Part shown: in pieces, positions 1-7,187 of the stretch
How the letters are laid out: every line of letters begins with the position of its first letter
Position numbering within the stretch: the first letter of the stretch is position 1
Assembly: GCF_920984735.1 (NCBI RefSeq)
Contig: NZ_CAKLBU010000033.1
Span: forward strand, 1 to 33,669
DNA: 33,669 nucleotides
Direction: 5' to 3'
DNA from: Pedobacter sp. Leaf250
GTDB taxonomy: Bacteria > Bacteroidota > Bacteroidia > Sphingobacteriales > Sphingobacteriaceae
Position numbers and translations under genes: made by a program
The notes under the pieces: generated by a model
Told to the model about the DNA's origin: nothing
What the model saw: the letters and a program-made list of their open reading frames with translations, nothing else
Databases searched by the model: none

Positions 1-228
1 GGGCTAAACCTTTTTTACGGTATAACTCAAAGTTTACCTAGCCTCGAATGGCCTCACACGAACAGTCAATATATTTTGCATAACAACAATATAATGACCT
101 TTTTAAAATTCTCAGTAAAAATAAAAGTCTCGATTTTATTAGTCAGGAAATTAACCTCCGTAAAATAAGCAATTTGATTTTGGATGGCTTTGTTACATTT
201 TCTAAGCGTGGATGTTAGACTGTTAAAT
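1..228. other. Upstream intergenic region, no recognisable gene
   Basis: An AT-rich stretch before the first gene. Frame 1 is open from the window edge to a TAA at 166-168, but the 55-residue product is low in information and matches no family I know. A BlaI/MecI-type repressor gene, often found just before M56 peptidases, is not visible here. A short AT-only palindrome (AATAAAA/TTTTATT, about 124-142) is too weak to call a terminator. Confidence 0.4.
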
Positions 229-1842
229 ATGGAATGGTTAATCTATTTGCTTCAGGTAAGTGTATGTACGGTTGTGTTTTTCAGTTTCTATCTTCTGGTT
301 TTAAGAAAATTAACTTTCTTTAAGTTTAATCGATTTTATCTGCTGGGTTCACTGTTTTTAAGTTTCATTATTCCTTCCTTACAGTTTGAAGTTCAACGTA
401 AAATCATTTTTGCTGATAATGAAATTCAAACTTCTGTTACAGACCTACAGCCTATAAGTAACGAACCATTCCAACTAATAAAGCCTGTTGTAATTAAATA
501 CCAGCCTAATAATGAACAAAATATAAATTGGAAAAAGTTAGGGCTTTACCTTTATGGTGGTATTGCTTCAATGATAATAATAGCATTTGGCTGGCGTATG
601 CATGATTTGTTAAAATATACTCAGCACTATGTTACTACAAATGATGGGCTAAAGTTGATATCGAAAAATAAAGGTTTTACCAATTGCTCATTCTTCAACT
701 ACGTCTTTATCGATGAAAATAGCTTAAGCGAGGCTGAATTGCAGGTTTTATTAAAACATGAAAAAGTTCATGCGCAACAACTTCATTCATTGGATAAAAT
801 TCTGCTGATGCTATTTAAATCCATGCTTTGGTTTAACCCAATCGTTTACCTATTTGATAAAGCTTTAGAACAAGTTCATGAATATGAAGCAGACGAAATT
901 ACATCATCAGATTTTGGTAATCAAGCTTATGCCAATTTACTGTTAAGACTTGCTGTTGCCAAAAGTGATATGCCATTGATTCACAATTTTGTGAAAAGCC
1001 CGATTAAGGATCGAATTAAAATGTTGTTTAACTCAAAATCTAGAAACTTGAAAAAATCATTTTACTTGCTAACAGTTCCAGTTATTTCTTGTTTAGTGTG
1101 GTTATTTGCTGTAAAAGTTGTTTATGCGAACGAAGCTCTTCCAATATCTAAACTGAAAATTGATAATAGTAAAGTTATAGATTCAACACCAGCTAAACAG
1201 AAAGTCATTTTTAAAAAGAAACAAAATGTTAAAGAAATAGTTAGTACTGATACTACAAAAAAGATGTTAAGTTTAGTTCTTCCCAAAATCAATTCTTTCA
1301 AAAAGCTAACGGGAGATGCAAAAAACACAATCTTCATGATGCAAGATGCTGTAATTGAAATAAAGTCTGATATATTGAGGGCCGAAAATGTGGAATGGAA
1401 TAGAAAAACAAATATTTTAATAGCTAAAAATTCATCTTTGACCAATTCTGATGGGAATAAAGTAATTGCCTCCTTATTGATTTATGATTTGAACAAAGGA
1501 ACATACAGGATCGTTTCTGAAAAACAAAATTTTGAAGAAATAGAAATCAAACAAGAAGAATCTGATTCGTTCGCTTTAGATTTGAAAGTGGAGTATAAGG
1601 CTGATACTGTTAAATTTAGCAAAAGTAAATCAATCATTTACTTAATGGGTGATGCAGAGACTTCCTTTAAAAATACAAAGATCTTTGGGAAAAAAATTAT
1701 TTATAATTCACAATCTCAAATGTTGAGTGCCACAAACGCAACTATTTATTCAAAAAATAAGAAGGTACTTCAGGCAGATAGCATTTATTATAATTTAAAA
1801 ACTTCCAAAGCAAGAGTATTCGGTTCTGAATTAAATCCATAA
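229..1842 (+). CDS. M56 (BlaR1/MecR1-like) membrane metallopeptidase with OstA/LptA-like C-terminal domain
   Basis: Integral inner-membrane zinc protease of the BlaR1/MecR1 family, 537 residues from the ATG at 229. An in-frame ATG at 184 would add 15 residues, but the conserved family N-terminus (MEWLIYLLQ) starts at 229. Four hydrophobic segments are visible: two near the N-terminus, one before the protease domain and one near residue 300. The zinc site is HEKVH at residues 177-181 with the third ligand in EYEAD (Glu220). Instead of the usual penicillin-binding or TonB tail, residues about 362-537 hold repeated short beta-strand phrases (such as GDAETSF, YNSQSQMLSATNA, ADSIYYNLKTSKARVFG) that resemble OstA/LptA beta-jellyroll repeats. 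The stop codon overlaps the start of the next gene by one base, so translation is probably coupled. The ligand and proteolytic target are unknown. The protease call is firm; the OstA-like call is by eye. Confidence 0.85.
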   Translation: MEWLIYLLQVSVCTVVFFSFYLLVLRKLTFFKFNRFYLLGSLFLSFIIPSLQFEVQRKIIFADNEIQTSVTDLQPISNEPFQLIKPVVIKYQPNNEQNINWKKLGLYLYGGIASMIIIAFGWRMHDLLKYTQHYVTTNDGLKLISKNKGFTNCSFFNYVFIDENSLSEAELQVLLKHEKVHAQQLHSLDKILLMLFKSMLWFNPIVYLFDKALEQVHEYEADEITSSDFGNQAYANLLLRLAVAKSDMPLIHNFVKSPIKDRIKMLFNSKSRNLKKSFYLLTVPVISCLVWLFAVKVVYANEALPISKLKIDNSKVIDSTPAKQKVIFKKKQNVKEIVSTDTTKKMLSLVLPKINSFKKLTGDAKNTIFMMQDAVIEIKSDILRAENVEWNRKTNILIAKNSSLTNSDGNKVIASLLIYDLNKGTYRIVSEKQNFEEIEIKQEESDSFALDLKVEYKADTVKFSKSKSIIYLMGDAETSFKNTKIFGKKIIYNSQSQMLSATNATIYSKNKKVLQADSIYYNLKTSKARVFGSELNP

Positions 1843-4226
1843 TGCAAAAATTATTTCCTGTAATTGTATTTGCTCTGATTATTATTGGTTTGAAAGTTCA
1901 GGCCCAATTTAAAGTTACTGGCGAAATCAAATCTGAAAAAAATGTTCCAAAACAACATATTTCTATAAAGCTAATTGATGGTGGCGGTAAAACGAATTAT
2001 ACTCAATCGGATAGTTTAGGTAAATACAGTTTTACAAATATTAATGTAGGAGAATGTGTGATAACTTTCTCGGCTATTGGGTTTCAAACGCTAAAAAAAA
2101 CTTTTCAATTTACAGGCGATACCATCATCAATATACAGCTAAAGGAAACTGCAAATACACTTGATGAAGTTCAAATCAATTCAAAAAAGCCTTTATTCGA
2201 AAAAAAGATAGATCGAACAGTTTTTAACGTAGAAAACAGTATTGCCGCATTGGGAACTGATGTTTTAGAATTATTGTCAAAAGTTCCCGGTGTTCGGGTG
2301 ATGAACGATCAGGTTTCACTCGTAGGCAAAGGCAATGTCAATCTGATGATTAACGATAAACTCATTCAGCTTAGCCAGGATGATTTATCAAATTATCTCA
2401 AATCCATTTCATCTGATCAGATTTCGAAAATAGAAGTGATTACCAATCCTCCGGCAAAATACGATGCTCAAGGGAATAATGGTCTGATTAACATTATGTT
2501 GAAGAAAGTTACGGTTGAAGGTTTCAAAGGAACTATTAATACGGTTTTCACCCAGGCTAAACATCCTACCGCCTCTGCTGGTGGGAATTTTAGTTGCCGA
2601 AAAGATAAAATCACGCTTTATTCTACATTAAATATTCGAAAAGGTTCTATTGTTCCCTTTGAGCAAAGCAATGTGTTTTATCCATTGCAAACCTGGAACG
2701 TTGTTAATAAAGATCGAAATTTCAGAACTGTTCCTAGCGGATCATTGGGTATGGATTATCAACGCTCTCCAAAAACTTTACTCGGATTATCTTACAATGG
2801 GGGTTTAACCAATTTTCATTCAGAGGAGAATATCAAAACAAGTGTTATCAATATCAATCAACTAGTAGATTCGGTCTTAAATTCAGATGCCAATGCTAAA
2901 ATCAGGTCGCGATACCATTCTGCAAACCTTTATTTAAAGCAAGCGCTTGATTCAACTGGAAAGCAAATTACTTTTAATGCCGATTGGTTTAAACTTGGCG
3001 ATGAGAAGGAAAGGTTTTTTAATAACCAGAGTTATTTGGGCAATGGCAGCAGCATCCCACATTCATTTGCCGAATATTTATCTACCAGTAAACAAAATAT
3101 AGAATTGTATACAGTTAAAGCTGATGTTGATTTGCCTTTTAAAGATTTTAAAGTTTCGTTTGGCACAAAATTCAGTTTCATCAATAATGAAAGTGATGTT
3201 AATTTTTTCAGGAAACAGAATAATATTTTTGAAATTGATGACAAGCAAAGTAATTTGTTTAACTATCGGGAGAATACCCAGGCTGCCTATGTCAACCTTA
3301 ACAGAATAATAAAGAAATGGGATTTTCAACTCGGATTAAGAGCAGAGTATACACAGATAGAAGGTGTTTCGTTGGGAGAAAAAAACCAAAACAATTATTT
3401 TCAGATGTTCCCTACATTTTATACTGTTTATCGATCTTCGGATAAAAGTATTTGGAGCATCAATTATGGACGCAGGATTAACCGTCCAGCTTATCGAAAA
3501 CTAAATCCATTTCGGTGGTACAGCAATCAATATGTGTATACTGAAGGAAATCCGTTTCTGCAACCGTCTTATAATAACAATATTGAATTCTCTCACATTT
3601 ATAAAAACACTTTAACCAGCACTTTCTCTTTTAGCAATACCACCAATGGTTTTATTGATGTAAATTTTATTGATGCCAATACTAACACCCAGGCTTCGAG
3701 GCCAATTAATTTTATAACGGGTTATAATTATCAATTTAGTAATGCTGTTGTTTTTAATCCTGTTAAAAAATGGCAAACGATTAATCAATTTGATGTTTTT
3801 TATAACGTTTCCAAATCAAATATTGTACAAACACAAGATGAATTAATGGGGTTTGGTGCTTACTTTTCTACCTTAAATCAATTTACTCTAAATCAGTCGA
3901 AAACTTTTTTTGCCGATGTAAATTTTTGGTATCAGTTTCCTGCGGTAGATGGCTTAAATGAAAACAGGAGTCAATGTAATTTGGATTTTGGTATTAAAGC
4001 TTTGCTGCTGAATAAAAAACTTCAGCTATCTTTAAATGCAAACGATGTTTTGAAAACCAACAAGTATAGGTTTAGCAGTTTAATCAATAATATTAAACAA
4101 GATTATAATAATTATTACGACGCCCAACAGCTGCGATTTACTGCTCGATTTAATTTTGGGAATGAGAAAATTAAACAGCTGGAAAGGAAAGCTGGTAATG
4201 AAGAGGAGCGGAGAAGAAGTAACTGA
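1842..4226 (+). CDS. TonB-dependent outer-membrane beta-barrel receptor (OMP_b-brl_3 type)
   Basis: Predicted outer-membrane receptor of 794 residues. It has a signal peptide ending near VQAQ (residue 22), a carboxypeptidase-regulatory-like beta-sandwich (about 24-110, with the phrase VGECVITFSAIGFQ), a TonB plug region (about 115-220, including LLSKVPGVRV, KIEVITNPPAKYD and the following GLINIMLKK), then a long barrel rich in alternating aromatic and polar residues. The last strand (FTARFNFG) is followed by a charged tail of about 20 residues, which I recall as common in this family. Its ATG overlaps the TAA of the M56 peptidase gene (TAATG), so the two are almost certainly co-expressed and may form a sensing or regulated import pair. 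Substrate unknown; no SusD partner is next to it. Confidence 0.88.
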   Translation: MQKLFPVIVFALIIIGLKVQAQFKVTGEIKSEKNVPKQHISIKLIDGGGKTNYTQSDSLGKYSFTNINVGECVITFSAIGFQTLKKTFQFTGDTIINIQLKETANTLDEVQINSKKPLFEKKIDRTVFNVENSIAALGTDVLELLSKVPGVRVMNDQVSLVGKGNVNLMINDKLIQLSQDDLSNYLKSISSDQISKIEVITNPPAKYDAQGNNGLINIMLKKVTVEGFKGTINTVFTQAKHPTASAGGNFSCRKDKITLYSTLNIRKGSIVPFEQSNVFYPLQTWNVVNKDRNFRTVPSGSLGMDYQRSPKTLLGLSYNGGLTNFHSEENIKTSVININQLVDSVLNSDANAKIRSRYHSANLYLKQALDSTGKQITFNADWFKLGDEKERFFNNQSYLGNGSSIPHSFAEYLSTSKQNIELYTVKADVDLPFKDFKVSFGTKFSFINNESDVNFFRKQNNIFEIDDKQSNLFNYRENTQAAYVNLNRIIKKWDFQLGLRAEYTQIEGVSLGEKNQNNYFQMFPTFYTVYRSSDKSIWSINYGRRINRPAYRKLNPFRWYSNQYVYTEGNPFLQPSYNNNIEFSHIYKNTLTSTFSFSNTTNGFIDVNFIDANTNTQASRPINFITGYNYQFSNAVVFNPVKKWQTINQFDVFYNVSKSNIVQTQDELMGFGAYFSTLNQFTLNQSKTFFADVNFWYQFPAVDGLNENRSQCNLDFGIKALLLNKKLQLSLNANDVLKTNKYRFSSLINNIKQDYNNYYDAQQLRFTARFNFGNEKIKQLERKAGNEEERRRSN

Positions 4227-4235
4227 TTTGAGAGG

Positions 4236-4259
4236 TAAGATGGTATAAGATGTAAGACG
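4236..4259. repeat. Short heptamer array, unit TAAGAYG
   Basis: Just after the receptor gene, TAAGATG occurs at 4236-4242 and 4246-4252, and TAAGACG at 4253-4259. The last two are head to tail and the first is separated by three bases. This is one of three seven-base-period arrays in the window. Confidence 0.55.
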
Positions 4260-4284
4260 GATGATGGAAAATAGACGATTTGCC

Positions 4285-4377
4285 CGTCATTGCGAAATCA
4301 ATCCTTCATTGATTGAAGCAATCTCATCGTGAAAACTGTTTTTTTGAGAGGAGATTGCTTCGTGCCTCGCAATGACG
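4285..4377. repeat. REP-like dispersed hairpin element between convergent genes
   Basis: The element has two nested perfect arms. CGTCATTGCGA (4285-4295) pairs with TCGCAATGACG (4367-4377), and GAAGCAATCTC (4315-4325) pairs with GAGATTGCTTC (4351-4361). The arm pattern looks like palindromic repeats that I recall being scattered through Bacteroidota intergenic regions. It lies between two convergent genes, so the transcript hairpin could help end transcription from both sides. Copy number cannot be judged from one window. Confidence 0.75.
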
Positions 4378-4455
4378 ACCGCTCTTAAAATACTCTTATA
4401 TTAAAAATTATCATTTTAGAATGATTAGACTCTTCCATCAAACATTTTCCATCTC

Positions 4456-5583
4456 CTAAAACGCCTCAGCAATACTGATGTAAAACCCACTCTGACGCTT
4501 TTCATTTGGTCTTTTTTCACCAATTCCATAATCTAAACGAACGCTAATTCCTTTTTCAGGATCAAAGAAATAGCGTAATCCTGCACCGTAGTTAGGTTTA
4601 AAAGCTCCGGTAGAAAAATCATCAACTCCCCAAACTGTTCCCGCCCCGCCGAAAACGGTGGCACCAAAACGGCTATTGTACCGATAGCGTAATTCACTTT
4701 GTATGGCCAAAAGATTTTTATCGCGATAACGGCCACCATAATAGCCACGCATTATTTCATCATTACCCATTTGCGGCAATAAATATATAGGCGTATTGTT
4801 GCCAATTACAGTATTGTATAATCCCTGTACACCAATGGCAAAACTCCTGTTCAATTTCCAAAAGTTCCGAGCATCAATTTTTATCTGACTGCCAGTAAAA
4901 TTTCCTGCTGAAAAAATATTAGGTGCGTATTGGTAAGTTCCTCTGATGAAAAAGCCTTTTGTTGTGTAATTGTTGTTGTTCCTGGCATCGTAACTTTGCG
5001 ATACACCCAAATACAAAACACTTCCGGTTCTGTTATTATAGTATGGATCTTTACTGAAAATACCATCTGCTACTAAATCATTGTATTTGTAATTTTCAAA
5101 ACCCAATGAAACGCCAGTGTAGGCTTTTGGCAACAACTGCTGTTCGGCTTGCAGCAGCACTTTAATTTGTTGTTGAATCAGTTTATCTTCATTAGTTTCT
5201 TCAGTATTATTGCCAATGCCGTAAAAATTAAAAGGCATGCGCTTAAAACGCAATTCGCCAATATAATGGAGTTTATTTCCTTTTCCCCAAATATCCATTA
5301 ACGAACTCATGTTATAAGCTTTCAATGTAGAATAGTTGAGATTTAAAGTTAATGAAGATGGACGATTTGTAGTATCTAACCGATCGGCATAAAAGCCAAC
5401 AATTGCACCAACACCGAACTGAAATCCAGTTTCTTGGGCATAACCAAATGATGGAATGGGTAAGAAGCTGGCTTTGCGCAAAGTATCTTTCTCGTTTGAA
5501 AGCAACTTCTTAATTAATTTCATTTGGGCAAATGAACTTCCAGATAGGAATACAAATACCAGGAGGAAATAAATTTTTTTCAT
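4456..5583 (-). CDS. BamA/TamA-type (D15, Omp85) surface antigen barrel protein
   Basis: Outer-membrane beta-barrel protein of 375 residues with a clear signal peptide (ends SSFAQ, residue 20) and a C-terminal phenylalanine typical of barrel proteins. It opens directly into barrel strands (phrases LPIPSFGYAQETGFQFG and LTLNLNYSTLK), so POTRA domains are absent. It resembles the short bacterial surface antigen (Bac_surface_Ag, PF01103) proteins rather than full BamA. MRGYYGGRYRDKN near residues 278-290 looks like the conserved VRGF/Y loop-6 motif of Omp85 barrels. Its upstream TAATTTGC (5588-5595, reverse strand) sits just before the ATG and resembles the Bacteroidota -7 box, which would imply a very short or absent leader. 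Function beyond outer-membrane localisation is not inferable. It is transcribed towards the TonB receptor gene and divergently from the DHS-like gene. Confidence 0.82.
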   Translation of the reverse strand: MKKIYFLLVFVFLSGSSFAQMKLIKKLLSNEKDTLRKASFLPIPSFGYAQETGFQFGVGAIVGFYADRLDTTNRPSSLTLNLNYSTLKAYNMSSLMDIWGKGNKLHYIGELRFKRMPFNFYGIGNNTEETNEDKLIQQQIKVLLQAEQQLLPKAYTGVSLGFENYKYNDLVADGIFSKDPYYNNRTGSVLYLGVSQSYDARNNNNYTTKGFFIRGTYQYAPNIFSAGNFTGSQIKIDARNFWKLNRSFAIGVQGLYNTVIGNNTPIYLLPQMGNDEIMRGYYGGRYRDKNLLAIQSELRYRYNSRFGATVFGGAGTVWGVDDFSTGAFKPNYGAGLRYFFDPEKGISVRLDYGIGEKRPNEKRQSGFYISIAEAF

Positions 5584-5866
5584 TGCCGCAAATTAAATCA
5601 TTTTTTATTTAAGATTTATTTATTGGCAGGTGGCGGTTTATTTTATGACGATAGCTTGGAATTCATTAATAGTTTCAGTACACAGGCCACCTAAACCGGA
5701 TTGAAGGGGAAAGCGCCCAGTATTTCATTGGGCCTTGTACCAAAAAGCCGGGCTGCCGTAACCCATATCTACAGGTTTTGCTTTTCGAAAAAGATCTTTC
5801 GGCTACGCTCAGGATGCCAATAGCATAGAGAATTGGTTAATTGTTTAAATCGCTTAATCAATTCTG

Positions 5867-5894
5867 AACGCTAAACGCCCAACGCCAAACGCTT
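5867..5894. repeat. Heptamer array, unit AACGCNN, four copies
   Basis: Four consecutive seven-base units: AACGCTA (5867-5873), AACGCCC (5874-5880), AACGCCA (5881-5887) and AACGCTT (5888-5894). It lies about 30 bases upstream of the -7 box of the DHS-like gene, so it could overlap a -33/UP region. Confidence 0.65.
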
Positions 5895-5924
5895 TTAATG
5901 TTTTATCCTTTCGGGCTAAATGCC

Positions 5925-5933
5925 TACTTTTGC
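5925..5933 (+). promoter_or_regulatory. Bacteroidota -7 promoter box for the DHS-like gene
   Basis: TACTTTTGC matches the Bacteroidetes sigma-ABfrB -7 consensus TAnnTTTG. It lies 20 bases before the ATG at 5954, predicting a short leader of roughly 15 bases. A clear TTG -33 box is not seen. The box overlaps a possible TTG start at 5930, which argues against that longer reading frame. Confidence 0.5.
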
Positions 5934-5953
5934 GCAAAATAACACAAAACAAA

Positions 5954-6934
5954 ATGAGCAATACAAGAGGACCAATATCTCAGTTCATGGAGCGTAATTA
6001 TCTCCATTTTAATGCTGCGGCAATGATGGATGCAGCTAAAGGTTACGAAACGCATTTAGATGAAGGTGGTAAAATGATGATCACACTTGCTGGTGCAATG
6101 AGTACAGCTGAATTAGGTATTTCACTTGCAGAAATGATTCGTCAGGATAAAGTGGCGATTATTTCTTGTACTGGTGCTAACCTTGAAGAAGATATTATGA
6201 ATCTGGTTGCGCACTCACATTATAAACGTGTGCCTAACTACCGCGATTTAAGTCCGCAGGATGAGTGGGATTTATTGGAAAACCACTACAACCGTGTTAC
6301 GGATACTTGTATTCCTGAAGAAGAGGCTTTCCGTCGCTTACAAAAACACATTCAAAAAATCTGGATGGATGCTGAGGCTGCAGGCGAAAGATATTTCCCG
6401 CATGAATTTATGTACAAAATGCTTTTAAGTGGCGATTTGGAGCAATACTATGAAATTGATCCGAAAAATTCATGGATGTTAGCTGCGGCTGAAAAGAATT
6501 TGCCAATTGTTGTTCCGGGATGGGAAGACTCTACAATGGGAAATATTTTTGCTTCTTATGTTATGAAAAACGAATTAACGGCAACTACAGTAAAGGGCGG
6601 TATTGAATATATGGGTTGGTTAGCCGATTGGTATATTGCAAATAGTGGTGGTAAAGGAATTGGTTTCTTCCAAATTGGTGGTGGTATTGCTGGCGATTTC
6701 CCGATTTGCGTGGTTCCAATGTTATATCAGGATATGGAAATGGAAAATATTCCTTTCTGGAGCTACTTCTGCCAGATTTCTGATTCAACAACTTCTTACG
6801 GTTCATATTCTGGAGCAGTTCCTAATGAGAAAATTACCTGGGGTAAGTTAGATATTCATACACCGAAGTTTATTGTTGAAAGTGATGCGACAATTGTAGC
6901 CCCATTAATGTTTGCCTGGATTTTAAAACAATAA
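5954..6934 (+). CDS. Deoxyhypusine synthase family protein (possible homospermidine synthase)
   Basis: NAD-dependent aminobutyl-transfer enzyme family, 326 residues. The start chosen is ATG 5954 (MSNTRGPISQF), since the alternative TTG at 5930 falls inside the promoter box. Family marks seen: an N-terminal GGKMMITLAGAMSTAELG segment, SCTGANLEEDIMN, VPGWEDSTMGNIF, GGKGIGFFQIGGGIAGDF, and near the C-terminus ITWGKLDI, where Lys298 corresponds to the lysine that forms the enzyme-imine intermediate in eukaryotic DHS (WGK motif). Bacteria have no eIF5A, so true deoxyhypusine formation is unlikely. Some bacterial DHS homologues make sym-homospermidine from putrescine or spermidine, and homospermidine is a reported major polyamine of Pedobacter relatives. 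The specific reaction is therefore inferred, not shown. The gene is monocistronic, with its own promoter box and terminator. Confidence 0.85.
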   Translation: MSNTRGPISQFMERNYLHFNAAAMMDAAKGYETHLDEGGKMMITLAGAMSTAELGISLAEMIRQDKVAIISCTGANLEEDIMNLVAHSHYKRVPNYRDLSPQDEWDLLENHYNRVTDTCIPEEEAFRRLQKHIQKIWMDAEAAGERYFPHEFMYKMLLSGDLEQYYEIDPKNSWMLAAAEKNLPIVVPGWEDSTMGNIFASYVMKNELTATTVKGGIEYMGWLADWYIANSGGKGIGFFQIGGGIAGDFPICVVPMLYQDMEMENIPFWSYFCQISDSTTSYGSYSGAVPNEKITWGKLDIHTPKFIVESDATIVAPLMFAWILKQ

Positions 6935-6967
6935 GTATAACATTTCGATAAAACAAAAATGTTGATG

Positions 6968-7007
6968 AATGCCCATTGATGATAAAATCAAAAAATGGGC
7001 ATTTTTA
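6968..7007 (+). terminator. Rho-independent terminator after the DHS-like gene
   Basis: A perfect 10-bp stem, AATGCCCATT (6968-6977) with AATGGGCATT (6994-7003), is followed by TTT. It lies 33 bases after the stop codon and separates this gene from the respiratory block. Confidence 0.8.
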
Positions 7008-7098
7008 TTGGCTGAAAGGCTTGAAATGACATTTGTTTAGAATGATTATAAATTGTATTTCCAGTCACTATTATGTCATGGGATTTATTAATAAGTTA

Positions 7099-7106
7099 TA
7101 CTTTTG
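7099..7106 (+). promoter_or_regulatory. Candidate -7 promoter box of the act-cox operon
   Basis: TACTTTTG matches TAnnTTTG exactly and lies about 80 bases before the actA ATG at 7188. No convincing TTG -33 element is found at the expected spacing, so this rests on the -7 box alone. Confidence 0.4.
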
Positions 7107-7187
7107 TTCAAGTTTTGGTGGAGCTACATCAGTTCAGGCATCAATCTCACAACAAAAAGTAAATTAAATAAGTATAAAGTGTTCATT

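Larger units (their letters stand above)
5584..5953. other. Divergent intergenic region with repeat remnants and promoter
   Basis: A 370-base spacer between divergent genes. It contains a GC-richer block (about 5690-5815) unlike the flanking AT-rich DNA: phrases such as TAAACCGGATTGAAGGGGA, a small hairpin GCCCA (5715-5719)/TGGGC (5729-5733), and CTTTCGGCTACGCTCAGGATG. These look like decayed copies of dispersed intergenic repeats that I recall from Pedobacter-type genomes. A heptamer array and a -7 promoter box follow. No open frame here looks coding. Confidence 0.5.

Noticed and set aside
1..168. Open frame from the window edge to TAA, 55 codons
   Set aside because: No recognisable domain or composition of a gene end; could be chance in AT-rich DNA, though a truncated upstream gene cannot be ruled out.
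4236..4377. CRISPR-like array from the heptamers and hairpin
   Set aside because: Units are too short, have no spacers of even length, and no cas gene is nearby.
5930..5953. TTG start extending the DHS-like protein by eight residues
   Set aside because: It overlaps the -7 promoter box and adds no conserved sequence.
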